Origin: a gamma proteobacterium HIMB30
GTDB lineage: Bacteria > Pseudomonadota > Gammaproteobacteria > Pseudomonadales > Litorivicinaceae
DNA length: 64,000 nt
Assembly: GCA_000227525.2 (NCBI GenBank)
Contig: AGIG01000034.1
Span: forward strand, 1-64,000
Direction: 5' to 3'
In this document: positions 1-10,599 of the stretch, one piece after another
Layout of the letters: every line of letters begins with the position of its first letter
Position numbering within the stretch: the first letter of the stretch is position 1
Position numbers and translations under genes: made by a program
Notes under the pieces: generated by a model
Database searches by the model: none
Seen by the model: only the letters and a program-made list of their open reading frames with translations
What the model was told of the DNA's origin: nothing

Positions 1-903
1 ATTAAAGAAATGATTGCGACGCTTCGTGAGCAGCGCAAATCATGGAAAGAGTCTGCGCGAGCTGCAGCCAAGCAAGGTGACCGGGTAACGATCGATTTTG
101 AAGGCTTTATCGACGGCGAGGCGTTCGAAGGCGGCAAGGGTGACAGCCACGCATTAGTGCTTGGTTCTGGATCGATGATACCTGGCTTCGAAGACGGCAT
201 CGTTGGCATGAAAAGGGGCGAGTCTAAAGAGATTGAAGTGACGTTCCCAGAGGACTATCACGCCGAGAATCTGAAAGGGAAGCCCGCAGTGTTTAAGATC
301 GACATGTCGAAACTCGAGCGCGGCGAACTACCGACGGTAGACGAAGAGTTTATTAAAGCCTTTGGGGTTGAGTCCGGTGACGAGAAGGAATTTAAAGCCG
401 AACTCAAAGAGCAGATGGGGCGAGAGCTTTCGCTGACGCTAAAAAATATGAACAAAACCAATGTGTTCGACGTTTTACTTGATAAGAACGCCGATGCGCC
501 CGTGCCAAACGCAGCGATCCAGTCGGAGATTCAAGCACTCAAGCAACAGGCTGTTGAGCGATTCGGAGGTGGCCAACAATTCGATCCGAACCAGTTGCCG
601 GATGAACTCTTCAAAGAGCAGGCTGAGCGGCGCGTTCGACTTGGAATCCTTCTTGGCGCAACAGTTAAAAAGCTCGAATTACAAGCAGATGCGGATCGTG
701 TGCGCGCTTTGATTGATGAGATGGCTGCTGCTTATGATGATCCAGAGCAGGTGGTGAATTTCTATTATTCTAATGACGACAACCTCAAACAGGTTGAGGC
801 ATTGGCTGTGGAAGAACAGGTTGCAGAGGTGCTCCTTGAATCTGCCAAAGTGAAGACTATTGATATGTCATACGCCGACGTCATGAAGAGCCGTCAGGCT
901 TAA
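1..903 (+). CDS. tig: Trigger factor, 5' end outside the window
   Basis: Ribosome-associated chaperone with peptidyl-prolyl isomerase activity that shields nascent chains in the cytosol. The frame is open from base 1, so the first 130-140 residues, including the ribosome-binding domain, lie upstream of the window; 300 residues remain. What is visible is the FKBP-type isomerase domain (GDRVTIDFEGFIDGEAFEGG near its start, then IPGFEDGIVGMKRGE and FPEDYHAENLKGK), followed by the long helical C-terminal chaperone arms. It lies 18 bases ahead of clpP in the classic tig-clpP-clpX-lon order, which makes the identity secure. The ATG at position 10 is internal and is not the real start. Confidence 0.97.
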   Translation: MKEMIATLREQRKSWKESARAAAKQGDRVTIDFEGFIDGEAFEGGKGDSHALVLGSGSMIPGFEDGIVGMKRGESKEIEVTFPEDYHAENLKGKPAVFKIDMSKLERGELPTVDEEFIKAFGVESGDEKEFKAELKEQMGRELSLTLKNMNKTNVFDVLLDKNADAPVPNAAIQSEIQALKQQAVERFGGGQQFDPNQLPDELFKEQAERRVRLGILLGATVKKLELQADADRVRALIDEMAAAYDDPEQVVNFYYSNDDNLKQVEALAVEEQVAEVLLESAKVKTIDMSYADVMKSRQA

Positions 904-921
904 CCGGATAGAGGAAAACAG

Positions 922-1527
922 ATGGCAGGTTTAGTCCCGATCGTTGTCGAACAGAGCTCTCGTGGCGAGCGTTCATATGACATTTACTCACGGCTTCTTA
1001 AAGAGCGTGTCATATTTATGGTCGGGCAGGTTGAAGACCATATGGCCAACTTGATTGTTGCCCAGTTGTTGTTTTTAGAATCAGAAAATCCCGATAAAGA
1101 CATCCATTTGTACATCAACTCCCCAGGTGGATCGGTTACTGCGGGAATGGCGATTTACGACACGATGCAATTTATCAAGCCTGATGTTTCGACTTTGTGT
1201 ATTGGGCAAGCAGCCAGTATGGGTGCCTTTTTGTTGGCAGGCGGTGCAAAAGGAAAACGTTTTGCGCTTCCAAATTCCCGGATGATGATTCATCAACCGC
1301 TTGGTGGATATTCTGGACAAGCATCCGATATTGATATTCACGCGAAGGAAATATTGAAGATTCGAGAGAAATTGAACTCGAAGCTTGCACATCACACTGG
1401 GCAGACAATCAAGCAAATCGCGAAAGATACCGATCGGGATCGCTTCATGGATGCTGCAGAAGCGAAGTCCTACGGTCTGATTGATGACGTATTGGAACAT
1501 CGAGCAGATTCGACCAAAGACTCTTGA
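922..1527 (+). CDS. clpP: ATP-dependent Clp protease proteolytic subunit
   Basis: Serine peptidase that forms the double heptameric chamber of ClpXP/ClpAP and degrades unfolded or tagged cytosolic proteins. The 201 residues match the usual family length. The catalytic serine is in GQAASMGAF (about Ser99) and the histidine in MMIHQPLGG (about His124); the oxyanion-loop segment [11 protein letters not shown] is intact. The ATG start follows GAGGAAAACAG and gives the expected short N-terminal peptide. clpX follows after 49 bases, so the peptidase and its unfoldase are probably transcribed together. Confidence 0.98.
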   Translation: MAGLVPIVVEQSSRGERSYDIYSRLLKERVIFMVGQVEDHMANLIVAQLLFLESENPDKDIHLYINSPGGSVTAGMAIYDTMQFIKPDVSTLCIGQAASMGAFLLAGGAKGKRFALPNSRMMIHQPLGGYSGQASDIDIHAKEILKIREKLNSKLAHHTGQTIKQIAKDTDRDRFMDAAEAKSYGLIDDVLEHRADSTKDS

Positions 1528-1576
1528 TTTTCCGTTCGTGACAGCGCAGTGTTGACGTAACGGAATAGGTGGATAA

Positions 1577-2869
1577 ATGACAGATACAACAGACCAATCT
1601 TCTGACAATAACGGCAAGGTGCTGTATTGCTCGTTTTGCGGTAAGAGCCAGCATGAAGTTCGTAAACTCATCGCAGGTCCAAGCGTTTTTATCTGTGATG
1701 AGTGCGTCGATCTATGCAACGACATCATTCGCGAAGAGGTGCAGGAGTCAGACGACACCGAGACCTCAGACGGCCTACCCGTCCCACAAGTGATCAAAAC
1801 GACACTCGATGACTACGTCATTGGGCAGGATCGTGCAAAGCGCGTATTGGCTGTTGCTGTCTACAACCACTATAAGCGGTTACGGCACGGTGAACGTGGG
1901 GAACGTGACGTAGAGCTTGGCAAGTCCAACATTCTATTGATCGGTCCCACCGGTTCAGGCAAGACATTGTTAGCTGAAACCCTAGCGCGATTATTAAATG
2001 TTCCGTTCACTATGGCTGATGCAACGACGTTAACCGAAGCGGGTTATGTTGGTGAAGACGTTGAAAATATTATTCAGAAACTTCTGCAGAAGTGTGATTA
2101 CGACGTAGAAAAAGCACAGCAAGGAATTGTCTATATTGATGAGATCGACAAGATCTCACGGAAATCAGACAACCCGTCAATTACTCGGGATGTGTCAGGA
2201 GAGGGCGTGCAACAAGCACTCTTGAAACTGATCGAAGGCACAGTCGCGTCAGTTCCACCTCAAGGTGGTCGCAAGCACCCACAGCAAGAATTCCTTCAAG
2301 TTGATACATCGAACATACTGTTCATTTGTGGTGGCGCCTTTGCAGGCCTCGACAAGGTGATTCGAGATCGCAGTGAGAAGGGTGGCATTGGATTTGGTGC
2401 AGAGGTGCGCTCAAAGGACGAATCCAAATCGGTTGGCGAGGCGTTTGCTGAAGTCGAGCCAGAAGATCTGGTGAAATATGGATTGATCCCTGAGTTTGTC
2501 GGGAGACTTCCTGTAGTTGCAACCCTTGGTGAGCTCGATGAGGATGCATTGATACAGATTTTGTCCGAGCCAAAGAACGCATTAGTCAAACAGTACAAAG
2601 AATTGTTTGAAATGGAAGGTGTGGAGCTCGACGTTCGTGCAGACGCACTGCGAGCTGTTGCAAGAAAGGCGATGGAGCGGAAAACCGGCGCGAGGGGTTT
2701 GCGCTCAATTCTTGAAACTATCCTGTTGCACCCCATGTTTGAAATACCATCGGATAACGATGTGTCAAAAATAGTGATTGATGAAGGTGTCGTCACGGGC
2801 GACAGCGAACCGCTGAAAATCTACGCGGGAGCACCTGACGAGAAACGTTCGGCAAACGCAGCCGATTAA
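1577..2869 (+). CDS. clpX: ATP-dependent Clp protease ATP-binding subunit ClpX
   Basis: AAA+ unfoldase that recognises tagged substrates and threads them into ClpP. It has 430 residues. The N-terminal zinc-binding domain shows four cysteines in two CxxC pairs (CSFC near 18-21 and CDEC near 40-43). The Walker A motif GPTGSGKT is at about residue 121-128 and the Walker B is [10 protein letters not shown]. The pore-loop segment [10 protein letters not shown] and the IGF-containing ClpP-docking region ([10 protein letters not shown]) are present. The ATG follows GGAATAGGTGGATAA. It lies between clpP and lon in the conserved order. Confidence 0.98.
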   Translation: MTDTTDQSSDNNGKVLYCSFCGKSQHEVRKLIAGPSVFICDECVDLCNDIIREEVQESDDTETSDGLPVPQVIKTTLDDYVIGQDRAKRVLAVAVYNHYKRLRHGERGERDVELGKSNILLIGPTGSGKTLLAETLARLLNVPFTMADATTLTEAGYVGEDVENIIQKLLQKCDYDVEKAQQGIVYIDEIDKISRKSDNPSITRDVSGEGVQQALLKLIEGTVASVPPQGGRKHPQQEFLQVDTSNILFICGGAFAGLDKVIRDRSEKGGIGFGAEVRSKDESKSVGEAFAEVEPEDLVKYGLIPEFVGRLPVVATLGELDEDALIQILSEPKNALVKQYKELFEMEGVELDVRADALRAVARKAMERKTGARGLRSILETILLHPMFEIPSDNDVSKIVIDEGVVTGDSEPLKIYAGAPDEKRSANAAD

Positions 2870-2884
2870 TTTAGGAAGCACAGA

Positions 2885-5302
2885 ATGAGTACCCAGCAGC
2901 TGGACCTTCCACTACTCCCGCTGAGGGATGTGGTCGTGTATCCCCATATGGTTCTTCCCCTATTTGTAGGCCGAGAGAAATCTATCAAGGCTCTACAAAG
3001 CGCGATGGACGGCGGCAAAGAGATTTTGTTAGTTGCCCAGAAAATTGCAAGCGAAGATGAGCCGAGACCAGGTGAGCTGTACGAAGTCGGTACGGTCGCT
3101 TCAATTTTACAGCTCCTGAAATTACCTGATGGGACAGTTAAAGTTCTGATCGAAGGTGGTCAGCGCGCTCAAGTATCGAGCTTTGATCTCGATGGTGATC
3201 ATTACCGAGCCAACGCTGAGATTGTCGAGTCCGTTCCTCTCAAAGAACATCATCAGGAAGCACTTCTACGGGTTCTGATGGATCAGTTTGATAAGTACGT
3301 TAAGGCATCAAAAAAGATTCCAGCGGAAGTATTAGCATCGTTGCAGAGCATTGAAGAGCCTGGACGGCTTTGCGATACGATGGCGGCCCACCTAACGCTG
3401 CCTTTGAAAGAAAAGCAGGCGCTACTTGCGCATTCAGATGTCAAGGAACGACTCGAGTATCTAGTCGCGCTAATGGAATCTGAGCTGGATCTTCTGCAGG
3501 TTGAAAAGCGCATTCGTGGTCGCGTGAAAGAGCAGATGGAGAAAAGCCAGCGCGAGTACTACTTGAACGAGCAAATGAAAGCCATTCAGAAGGAAATGAA
3601 TGATTTGGACGAGGCACCGAACGAAGTCGATGCCATACAGGCGCGAATTGAAGAATCTGGTCTCTCCAAGGAAGGTAAAGAGAAAGCGGAAGGTGAGCTT
3701 CAGAAGCTGAAGATGATGTCACCGATGTCAGCTGAGGCCACAGTTGTCAGAGCCTACTTAGACTGGCTATTGGGTTGTCCGTGGACAAAGCGGTCACGAG
3801 TTCGTCATGATCTTCTTAAAGCACGGGACATCCTCGAAGCCGACCATTATGGTCTCGAAGAGGTCAAAGAACGGATTCTCGAGTATCTGGCAGTCCAGAT
3901 GCGAATGAAGAAGTCAAAAAGTCCAGTTCTTTGCCTGGTCGGACCACCAGGTGTTGGTAAGACATCCCTCGGTGAATCAATTGCCCGCGCGACGAACCGA
4001 GAGTTCGTTCGCATGGCATTAGGTGGCGTTCGCGATGAGTCTGAGATCCGAGGCCATCGGAGAACATACATTGGATCGATGCCTGGCAAGATCATTCAAA
4101 AGCTATCAAAGGCGGGGGTTAAAAACCCTCTATTCTTGTTAGATGAGATCGACAAAATGGGCATGGATCATCGTGGCGATCCGGCTTCAGCACTGCTAGA
4201 AGTGCTTGATCCTGAGCAAAATCATACATTTAACGACCATTATCTCGAAGTTGATTTCGATCTCTCAGAGGTGATGTTTGTATGTACCTCAAACTCAATG
4301 AATATGCCCGCCCCATTGTTGGACCGAATGGAAATTATCCGGATCCCCGGCTACACCGAAGACGAGAAGCTGAACATTGCGAGAAAGTACCTGGTGCCAA
4401 AACAGATTAAAAACAATGGCCTTGGCGCGAATGAGATTGAAGTACCAGATGCAACGCTGACTGATTTGATTCGGTACTACACCAAAGAAGCTGGTGTTCG
4501 TGGTCTTGATCGAGAAGTTTCTAAACTGGCTCGTAAAGTGGTACGGAAACGGATCGAGGATGGCCATAAAAAGATCGGTGGAAATGATGAGGAAACGGTC
4601 GTCGTCACGCCCGATGTGCTAGAAAATTATTCGGGTGTACGTAAGTTCACATATGGTCTCAAGGAAACTGAGGATCGGATTGGCCAAGTTACCGGACTTG
4701 CGTGGACGAGTGTTGGTGGCGAATTGTTAACCATTGAAGCCGTGTCGATGCCTGGTAAAGGTAAACAGATTCGCACGGGCTCGCTTGGTGATGTGATGCA
4801 GGAATCGATCCAAGCAGCAATGACTGTTGCTCGAAGCCGTGCCATCGCGCTGGGTATTGACCCCAATTTCCATGAAAAAACAGATTTACATATTCATGTA
4901 CCGGAAGGAGCGACTCCTAAAGATGGTCCGAGCGCCGGAATCGGAATGTGTACGGCGCTAGTGTCCGTATTGGCTAATGTGCCTGTGAAGGCGGACGTTG
5001 CGATGACTGGAGAAATCACTCTCCGCGGGCAGGTGTTACAGATTGGTGGGCTGAAGGAAAAATTGCTTGCGGCACATCGCGGCGGCATCAAAACAGTCAT
5101 CATCCCGGAAGAAAATGTGCCTGACCTTAAGGAAATCCCAGATAACGTCAAAGCAGATTTGGATATCAAACCGGTCGCTTGGATTGATCAAGTATTTGAT
5201 GTCGCTCTGACTTATCTTCCCGAACCGTTTGTCGCGCAGGATGGGGCGAATGGTTCAGACGGAGAACATGCAACAGAAAAAAATACGCAAAGAGCGCATT
5301 AA
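2885..5302 (+). CDS. lon: Lon protease
   Basis: Homo-oligomeric AAA+ serine protease of the cytosol that degrades damaged proteins and short-lived regulators. The 805 residues carry, in order, the N-terminal LON substrate-binding domain (starting QLDLPLLPLRDVVVYPHMV), a coiled-coil region, the AAA+ module with Walker A GPPGVGKT and Walker B LFLLDEIDKM, and the C-terminal peptidase. By codon count the catalytic pair is Ser683 (in DGPSAGIGM) and Lys726 (in GGLKEKLL). Start ATG 15 bases after the clpX stop, with AGGAAGCACAG as ribosome site. No anomaly. Confidence 0.98.
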   Translation: MSTQQLDLPLLPLRDVVVYPHMVLPLFVGREKSIKALQSAMDGGKEILLVAQKIASEDEPRPGELYEVGTVASILQLLKLPDGTVKVLIEGGQRAQVSSFDLDGDHYRANAEIVESVPLKEHHQEALLRVLMDQFDKYVKASKKIPAEVLASLQSIEEPGRLCDTMAAHLTLPLKEKQALLAHSDVKERLEYLVALMESELDLLQVEKRIRGRVKEQMEKSQREYYLNEQMKAIQKEMNDLDEAPNEVDAIQARIEESGLSKEGKEKAEGELQKLKMMSPMSAEATVVRAYLDWLLGCPWTKRSRVRHDLLKARDILEADHYGLEEVKERILEYLAVQMRMKKSKSPVLCLVGPPGVGKTSLGESIARATNREFVRMALGGVRDESEIRGHRRTYIGSMPGKIIQKLSKAGVKNPLFLLDEIDKMGMDHRGDPASALLEVLDPEQNHTFNDHYLEVDFDLSEVMFVCTSNSMNMPAPLLDRMEIIRIPGYTEDEKLNIARKYLVPKQIKNNGLGANEIEVPDATLTDLIRYYTKEAGVRGLDREVSKLARKVVRKRIEDGHKKIGGNDEETVVVTPDVLENYSGVRKFTYGLKETEDRIGQVTGLAWTSVGGELLTIEAVSMPGKGKQIRTGSLGDVMQESIQAAMTVARSRAIALGIDPNFHEKTDLHIHVPEGATPKDGPSAGIGMCTALVSVLANVPVKADVAMTGEITLRGQVLQIGGLKEKLLAAHRGGIKTVIIPEENVPDLKEIPDNVKADLDIKPVAWIDQVFDVALTYLPEPFVAQDGANGSDGEHATEKNTQRAH

Positions 5303-5306
5303 CCGG

Positions 5307-5335
5307 TTGTTTCGACGGGTTTCGCTTGGTATAAA
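5307..5335 (+). promoter_or_regulatory. Candidate sigma-70 promoter for hupB
   Basis: TTGTTT (5307-5312) and TATAAA (5330-5335) are separated by 17 bases in the 116-base gap between lon and hupB. A dedicated promoter fits the high expression expected of a histone-like protein. A second AT-rich box, TATATT at about 5388, could be another start region but lacks a clear -35. Confidence 0.5.
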
Positions 5336-5418
5336 AGAATCACGCGAAGAAGGGGTAGCCACAAAACAAGAGTGTCGGACGGGCTACTATATTAAAAAAA
5401 CCAATAGGGGTACGATGA

Positions 5419-5691
5419 GTGAATAAGTCAGAATTAATCGATGCGATTGCCGCAGACGCAGGTTTATCTAAAGCAGATGCAGGCAAAGCGCTGGATGCGA
5501 CGTTGTCAGCGGTCACTGGCGCTTTAAAAGGGGGCGACAGCGTATCTTTGGTAGGGTTCGGTACATTTCAGGTAAAAGACCGTGCAGCACGTTCGGGCCG
5601 TAACCCACAAACAGGTGCAACAATTCAAATCGCAGCAGCCAAAGTTCCTGGCTTCAAAGCAGGAAAGGCGCTGAAAGACGCCGTGAACTAA
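5419..5691 (+). CDS. hupB: DNA-binding protein HU-beta
   Basis: Small histone-like nucleoid protein that bends DNA and acts as a dimer. It has 90 residues, the standard HU length, beginning [10 protein letters not shown]. The signature arm region reads [21 protein letters not shown], including the proline of RNPQTG that intercalates in DNA. The start is GTG, preceded by AGGGG; the nearby ATG three codons earlier in another frame runs straight into a stop. It sits between lon and ppiD as in many gammaproteobacteria and has its own promoter and terminator. Confidence 0.97.
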   Translation: MNKSELIDAIAADAGLSKADAGKALDATLSAVTGALKGGDSVSLVGFGTFQVKDRAARSGRNPQTGATIQIAAAKVPGFKAGKALKDAVN

Positions 5692-5712
5692 TCAACGAGC
5701 GTTACTACAATC

Positions 5713-5736
5713 AAGGGGCCTCTGGCCCCTTTTTTG
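5713..5736 (+). terminator. Intrinsic terminator after hupB
   Basis: A GC-rich stem (AAGGGGCC, loop TCT, GGCCCCTT) is followed by a run of six T. It lies 22 bases past the hupB stop and before ppiD, so hupB is probably a single-gene transcript. Confidence 0.9.
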
Positions 5737-5758
5737 AATCTATAGGTCACAGAACAAC

Positions 5759-7603
5759 ATGCTTCAAAATATTCGAGATAACTCTAGCGGTATCATTGCG
5801 AAAATCATCGTCGGCTTGATCGCCGTGACTTTTGTCGTCACCGGGGTCAATTTTTTCAACGGAGGTGATGGGGATAACGTGATTGCGGAAGTCGACGGAG
5901 TTGAAATCACTGAACGGCGATTTGTGGAAAAGCTCGAACAGGAACGTAGACAACTTCTCAGCATCCTGGGGGATCCAACTGCGGTCAACGAGGATCTATT
6001 AAGGCAGAGCGTACTCAACGCATTAATCGAAGAAGCTGCTGCAACACGCTATTCGCAAAAACTGTCTTTCGGTGTGACCGATCAGTTGGTGGATCAAGTG
6101 CTCGTGGAAATTCCTCAATTCCAGACAGATGGACGTTTTGATGCGCGCTTATTCGATCAAGCCGTCGGACGAATGGGAATGTCACGACTCGGGTTCCGCG
6201 AAGAGTTAAAGCGTAATCTCATCGAATATCAGGTGAAGGGGGCGATTGAAACGTCAATGATCGTCACGCCATCAGAGCTCGATCGACTGAATCGACTACA
6301 AAACCACACACGTTCGGGCGAGTTGGTTGTCATCGATATCGATCCGTTTGTCTCTCAAATGTCCGTCAGTGATGATGAAGTACTCTCGCACTATGAAACA
6401 AATAAGAATTCATTTGTGACCGAAGACTCTGTTGCTCTCGAGTACGTATTGTTGAGTGCAGACAATTTTCAAGAGCAAGTTGTTATCACTGATGAAGACA
6501 TTCGGGCAGCCTATGATGCCGAGGTCGCCTCAGCCACAAGTGATTTGGAACGTCGCGCTCGGCATATCCTGATTTCGAGCGCTGATGACGCACTCGCCAA
6601 GGCCAATGAATTGAAACAGCAGCTTGATGGTGGAGCTGCATTTGCTGATCTCGCAAAACAACATTCGGACGATATCGCGAGTCGCGATACAGGCGGTGAT
6701 CTCGGGTTTGCTCCCAAGGGAACCTTTGATCCTGCATTCGAGAAGGCGCTCGATGAGCTGTCTGTTAATACCGTCTCTCAGCCGATTGAAACCCAATTCG
6801 GCTATCACCTGATTGAACTGTTGGAGACGAGAGCCCGGCCGATCGACTCATTTGAACAACGGTCGATGCGTTTGCGCGTTGAGTTGGAAGAACGAGAAGC
6901 TGACCGCCTTCTTGCGACATCGCTTGAGGAATTCTCCAATATTGCTTTCAGTGGGACATTGGAGGAGCTCAACAGTATTTATGATGTACAGATTGAATCG
7001 ACCGAGCCATTTAGTCGTTCGACGGCTCAGGGCTTGATGGCGAAAGAAGGCGTTCAACGTCGGGCGTTTAATGACACGCTCTACAGTGGTGAGCTGAACG
7101 CTGAGGTCTTTGAGGTCGAGCCCGGGGTCTGGATGACTTTCCGCGTGAAGTCGTTCGATCCAAAAACGGTCAGGCCAATTGATGACGTGAGGGAAGACGT
7201 TGTTGCTATCCTGAAGCAACAAAAAGCATCTGAAGCAGCCCGAAACCTTGCCGAAGAGATTCAAAATCATTGGCAAGATGGACTTGCGGGACTGCCAACC
7301 AAAGCAAGTGATCTCAATACACAGAAGTTTATGGATATTGGTCGTGACGGGGATGATTCAATTGATCGCGAGGTTCTTTCGGTTGCATTTGCAGCATCTG
7401 CTCCGAATGAAGGCCGTCCATCAACGTTCATCGCACCGACAACTGACGCATTTGTTGTTGCACGAGTTGATCAAATTAACTTGGACGCAACAATCGAAAA
7501 CGGAACCGATCTTTCTTCTGCCTTAAGCCAACTCCGAACGAGTCAGGAGGGTAGTGAATTTTGGTCTGTCGTTACAACCGTTGCAGAGGTTGAAAAGCGG
7601 TAA
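5759..7603 (+). CDS. ppiD: Periplasmic peptidyl-prolyl isomerase PpiD
   Basis: Inner-membrane-anchored chaperone facing the periplasm that assists newly exported proteins near the Sec translocon. The 614 residues begin with MLQNIRDNSSGIIAKIIVG, typical of the family, and a single membrane segment at roughly 13-33. A SurA-like N-terminal chaperone region follows, then one parvulin domain at about 260-360 (ARHILISSADDA, then DTGGDLGFAPKGTFDPAFE and FGYHLIEL), then a C-terminal chaperone segment. The stop codon shares one base with the sohB start (TAATG), indicating translational coupling. Confidence 0.95.
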   Translation: MLQNIRDNSSGIIAKIIVGLIAVTFVVTGVNFFNGGDGDNVIAEVDGVEITERRFVEKLEQERRQLLSILGDPTAVNEDLLRQSVLNALIEEAAATRYSQKLSFGVTDQLVDQVLVEIPQFQTDGRFDARLFDQAVGRMGMSRLGFREELKRNLIEYQVKGAIETSMIVTPSELDRLNRLQNHTRSGELVVIDIDPFVSQMSVSDDEVLSHYETNKNSFVTEDSVALEYVLLSADNFQEQVVITDEDIRAAYDAEVASATSDLERRARHILISSADDALAKANELKQQLDGGAAFADLAKQHSDDIASRDTGGDLGFAPKGTFDPAFEKALDELSVNTVSQPIETQFGYHLIELLETRARPIDSFEQRSMRLRVELEEREADRLLATSLEEFSNIAFSGTLEELNSIYDVQIESTEPFSRSTAQGLMAKEGVQRRAFNDTLYSGELNAEVFEVEPGVWMTFRVKSFDPKTVRPIDDVREDVVAILKQQKASEAARNLAEEIQNHWQDGLAGLPTKASDLNTQKFMDIGRDGDDSIDREVLSVAFAASAPNEGRPSTFIAPTTDAFVVARVDQINLDATIENGTDLSSALSQLRTSQEGSEFWSVVTTVAEVEKR

Positions 7604-8646
7604 TGGAATTGTTAGCCGACTATGGTCTGTTCTTATTACAAACGGTCACCATCGTTTTAGCTGTGATCGCCGTCATTATCGTCAGTTCGAAAATTTCAGG
7701 AGGCGGCGATGAGCAAAAAGGGGCGATCAAAATCACCGACTTATCGAAAAAATTTGCTGATCAGTCAAAATATGTCAAAACAGTGCTTGATGACGCGTTA
7801 GCACAGGAAAAACTGTCTTTAATCGATCGGATCAAGAAGCGCCTCAATAAATCGTCGCAGACAACATCAGAAACGCCATCGAAAAAAGAAAAAATAGCCA
7901 TCGTGATTGAGTTCAAGGGCGACATGAAAGCGTCACAAGTTGCAAACTTGCGTCAAGAAGTGACAGCAATCCTGGCGATGGAACGCAAGCCAGATCAGGT
8001 TGTGATTAAGCTGACATCACCTGGTGGTCTCGTGCACACCTATGGATTGGCGAGCTCTCAGTTATCGCGCTTACGTGAAGCACAGATCCCCGTGAGCGCC
8101 TGTGTCGATACCGTTGCAGCGAGCGGAGGATACATGATGGCGGTATGCGCTGAGCGAATTATCGCAGCGCCCTTTGCCGTTTTAGGCTCAATCGGTGTGG
8201 TCGCACAAATCCCAAATATTCATCGATTTTTGAAGAATCGCGATGTCGATGTTGAATTACACACTGCAGGAGCAAACAAACGAACATTGACAATGCTCGG
8301 CGAAAATACCCCGGAGGGCAGACGGAAATTTAGAGAAGATCTGGAACAAACCCATCTCCTTTTTAAGGCATGGATCGCGGAACGGAGACCGAATCTCGAT
8401 CTTGATGCGGTGGCTGACGGATCGATTTTTTATGGGACAGATGCACTCATCAAAGGTTTGTGCGATGAGATCGCGACTTCTGATGATGTGTTATTGGGGT
8501 TGAGTGCGGATCATCATTTGTTTGCGTTGAAGTGGGTTGAAAAGAAATCACTGGCTGCACGACTCAGTCGAGATGCATCTGGCGCAATCGTTGATCAAGT
8601 GGATCAATACATCAATCGATCAAATCAGGACTACACGCGCCTGTGA
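7603..8646 (+). CDS. sohB: Protease SohB, peptidase family S49
   Basis: Inner-membrane serine peptidase related to signal-peptide peptidase SppA, with its catalytic domain in the periplasm. The 347 residues match the E. coli protein length. An N-terminal membrane segment ([19 protein letters not shown]) precedes a charged linker and the S49 domain. The nucleophile lies in [10 protein letters not shown] (Ser174 by codon count), and the [10 protein letters not shown] segment matches the substrate-cleft strand. Its end overlaps the rnhA start by four bases (GTGA). ppiD upstream suggests a shared envelope protein-quality role. Confidence 0.93.
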   Translation: MELLADYGLFLLQTVTIVLAVIAVIIVSSKISGGGDEQKGAIKITDLSKKFADQSKYVKTVLDDALAQEKLSLIDRIKKRLNKSSQTTSETPSKKEKIAIVIEFKGDMKASQVANLRQEVTAILAMERKPDQVVIKLTSPGGLVHTYGLASSQLSRLREAQIPVSACVDTVAASGGYMMAVCAERIIAAPFAVLGSIGVVAQIPNIHRFLKNRDVDVELHTAGANKRTLTMLGENTPEGRRKFREDLEQTHLLFKAWIAERRPNLDLDAVADGSIFYGTDALIKGLCDEIATSDDVLLGLSADHHLFALKWVEKKSLAARLSRDASGAIVDQVDQYINRSNQDYTRL

Positions 8647-9089
8647 CCCATAAAATCGTCACGCTCTATACCGACGGCGCCTGCAAAGGAAACCCAGGCC
8701 CAGGTGGATGGGGGGTGGTTTTAGAATATGGGGAACATCGGAAAGAATTGTTTGGTGGTGAAGCCGATACCACAAATAATCGGATGGAGCTGACGGCAGC
8801 CATTGAGGGTTTAGCTGCCTTAAAGAGTCAATGCACGGTGAATTTGTACACTGACTCGGTGTATGTGAGAGATGGAATCACGAAATGGCTCGCCAACTGG
8901 AAAGCGAATGGTTGGAAAACAGCCTCAAAAAAACCAGTTTCAAATCAGGACCTCTGGCAACAATTGGATGAAGTGAGCGGTCAACACCAAGTGTATTGGC
9001 ATTGGGTCAAGGGCCATTCAGGACATCCAGGTAACGAACGAGCTGACGAATTGGCCAATCTGGGGGTAGGCGCACCATGCGACAAATAA
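8643..9089 (+). CDS. rnhA: Ribonuclease HI
   Basis: Cleaves the RNA strand of RNA-DNA hybrids during replication and R-loop removal. The 148 residues are near the E. coli length. All four catalytic acids are visible: the first Asp in [12 protein letters not shown], Glu in NNRMELTA, Asp in LYTDSVYV and the last Asp in NERADELAN. The start is GTG within the sohB stop (GTGA), so expression depends on sohB translation. It overlaps dnaQ by 13 bases; rnhA is divergent from dnaQ in E. coli, whereas here they are colinear. Confidence 0.97.
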   Translation: MTHKIVTLYTDGACKGNPGPGGWGVVLEYGEHRKELFGGEADTTNNRMELTAAIEGLAALKSQCTVNLYTDSVYVRDGITKWLANWKANGWKTASKKPVSNQDLWQQLDEVSGQHQVYWHWVKGHSGHPGNERADELANLGVGAPCDK

Positions 9090-9793
9090 TTCTTGATACC
9101 GAAACCACTGGCCTCGATCCAAAAGATGGACACCGCGTCATCGAAATCGGTTGCATCGAATTGGTCAATCGTCGACTGACCGACCGGACATTTCATGTAT
9201 ACATCAATCCTGAGCGTGAGATTGATCAAGAAGCCATCGACGTGCACGGGATCACAAACGAGTTTCTTGCTGATAAACCAAATTTCGCAGGGATTGCTGA
9301 CGAATTTGTGGAGTTCATCCGCGGTGCAGAACTGATTGCACACAATGCATCCTTCGATATCAATTTCCTTGATTCAGAATTATCGCGGATCCCGGAAGCG
9401 CCAACGATTTTTGCGTTAATGCATGGCGGAGCAGCCATTGATACGTTGGCTATGGCAAAAGAGAAAAGGCCGGGTAAACGTAATTCACTGGATGCGCTAT
9501 GTCGCGATTATAAAATCGATGCCTCTGAGCGAACGTTGCATGGCGCATTGCTTGACGCCGAATTACTGACTCGCGTCTACCTGGCAATGACACGAGAGCA
9601 GAGCAGAATGTTTGGAGGAACCGATAATCAATCACAAGGTTCTCGGTTTGAACCAATTCAACGGTTAACAAGTGTTGATCGGGTGCCACGTGTTTCACAA
9701 CCCACAGATTCTGAATTAGCCAATCACCAATCATTTCTCAACACCTTGAGAGAGACAAAGACCCAATTACTTTGGGACTCGAGTGACACATGA
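9077..9793 (+). CDS. dnaQ: DNA polymerase III epsilon subunit, 3'-5' proofreading exonuclease
   Basis: Proofreading subunit of the replicative polymerase core. The 238 residues show a DEDDh exonuclease: Exo I is [10 protein letters not shown] at the N-terminus, Exo II lies in [11 protein letters not shown], and Exo III is [11 protein letters not shown] flexible tail of about 60 residues containing the polymerase-binding region ends the protein. The start lies inside the end of rnhA and its stop overlaps the nudC start by four bases (ATGA), so rnhA, dnaQ and nudC form one coupled set. Confidence 0.96.
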   Translation: MRQIILDTETTGLDPKDGHRVIEIGCIELVNRRLTDRTFHVYINPEREIDQEAIDVHGITNEFLADKPNFAGIADEFVEFIRGAELIAHNASFDINFLDSELSRIPEAPTIFALMHGGAAIDTLAMAKEKRPGKRNSLDALCRDYKIDASERTLHGALLDAELLTRVYLAMTREQSRMFGGTDNQSQGSRFEPIQRLTSVDRVPRVSQPTDSELANHQSFLNTLRETKTQLLWDSSDT

Positions 9794-10599
9794 ATTGGCT
9801 TGGTGATCATGATCAAGAGTGGTTACCTGGTCTCAACGAAGGGGCGAATCACCGAGTTCTAATAACAACAGCCGATCGACGTGTAGCGGTCGATGAGAAC
9901 GGCGCTCCTTTATTTGTATCTCTGAATAGTCCACTCATATCGGATCAAGAACCTTATCTTGCTGGCACATTAAACCGGTTGACCTACTATGGTGTCCGTG
10001 CGCCTGAAATGGCTGAGTTAAGTTATGAGCCGTTAAGACCTGTGTTAATCCAACTCAATAGCGAAGACTTCATACCAGTCAACGCAGTCATGCAGGTGCT
10101 CGATTTTTTTGAAGAACATCGATTTTGTGGCCGTTGTGGCAATCAAATGAGCGCTTCAAAATCTGATCGAGGCCGATATTGTGAGCCTTGTGGATTTACA
10201 CAGTATCCCCGCATTTCCCCCTGTGTCATCGTTTTAATTACACGAGGAGATGAGATTCTACTAGCGCGGGCGCCACGATTTGTTGATGGCATGTATTCTA
10301 CGCTTGCGGGTTTTGTCGAGGCCGGAGAGTCAGCTGAACATGCCTGTCATCGGGAGATCGGAGAGGAGGTTGGGGTGCGTATCAAATCTCCGGTTTATCA
10401 GGGCAGCCAGAGTTGGCCATTTAAGCATTCATTGATGCTCGGCTATCGCGCTGAGTGGCTTTCAGGGGATATTGTGATTGACGGGATTGAAATTGTTGAT
10501 GCGCAGTGGTTCAACATTAATCATTTACCCAAACTTCCACCGCATGCGTCAATTTCGCGAGGAATGATTGACGCCTACATCAAAGAGCGTCTCAGTTAA
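9790..10599 (+). CDS. nudC: NADH pyrophosphatase / RNA de-NADding enzyme NudC
   Basis: NUDIX hydrolase that cleaves NADH to NMNH and AMP and can remove NAD caps from RNA. The 269 residues include the diagnostic four-cysteine zinc site (CGRCGNQ, then CEPC) at about 118-139, then the NUDIX box of form G-x5-E-x7-REIGEEVG, and the family SQSWPF motif (here GSQSWPFKHS), which sets substrate specificity. It ends in an 8-base convergent overlap with mltD, so the two transcripts form antisense ends. Confidence 0.93.
   Translation: MNWLGDHDQEWLPGLNEGANHRVLITTADRRVAVDENGAPLFVSLNSPLISDQEPYLAGTLNRLTYYGVRAPEMAELSYEPLRPVLIQLNSEDFIPVNAVMQVLDFFEEHRFCGRCGNQMSASKSDRGRYCEPCGFTQYPRISPCVIVLITRGDEILLARAPRFVDGMYSTLAGFVEAGESAEHACHREIGEEVGVRIKSPVYQGSQSWPFKHSLMLGYRAEWLSGDIVIDGIEIVDAQWFNINHLPKLPPHASISRGMIDAYIKERLS

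Noticed and set aside
5229-5426. 65-codon basic reading frame across the end of lon and the hupB leader
   Set aside because: Starts at TTG inside lon in another frame and runs through the hupB promoter; no ribosome site and no family resemblance.
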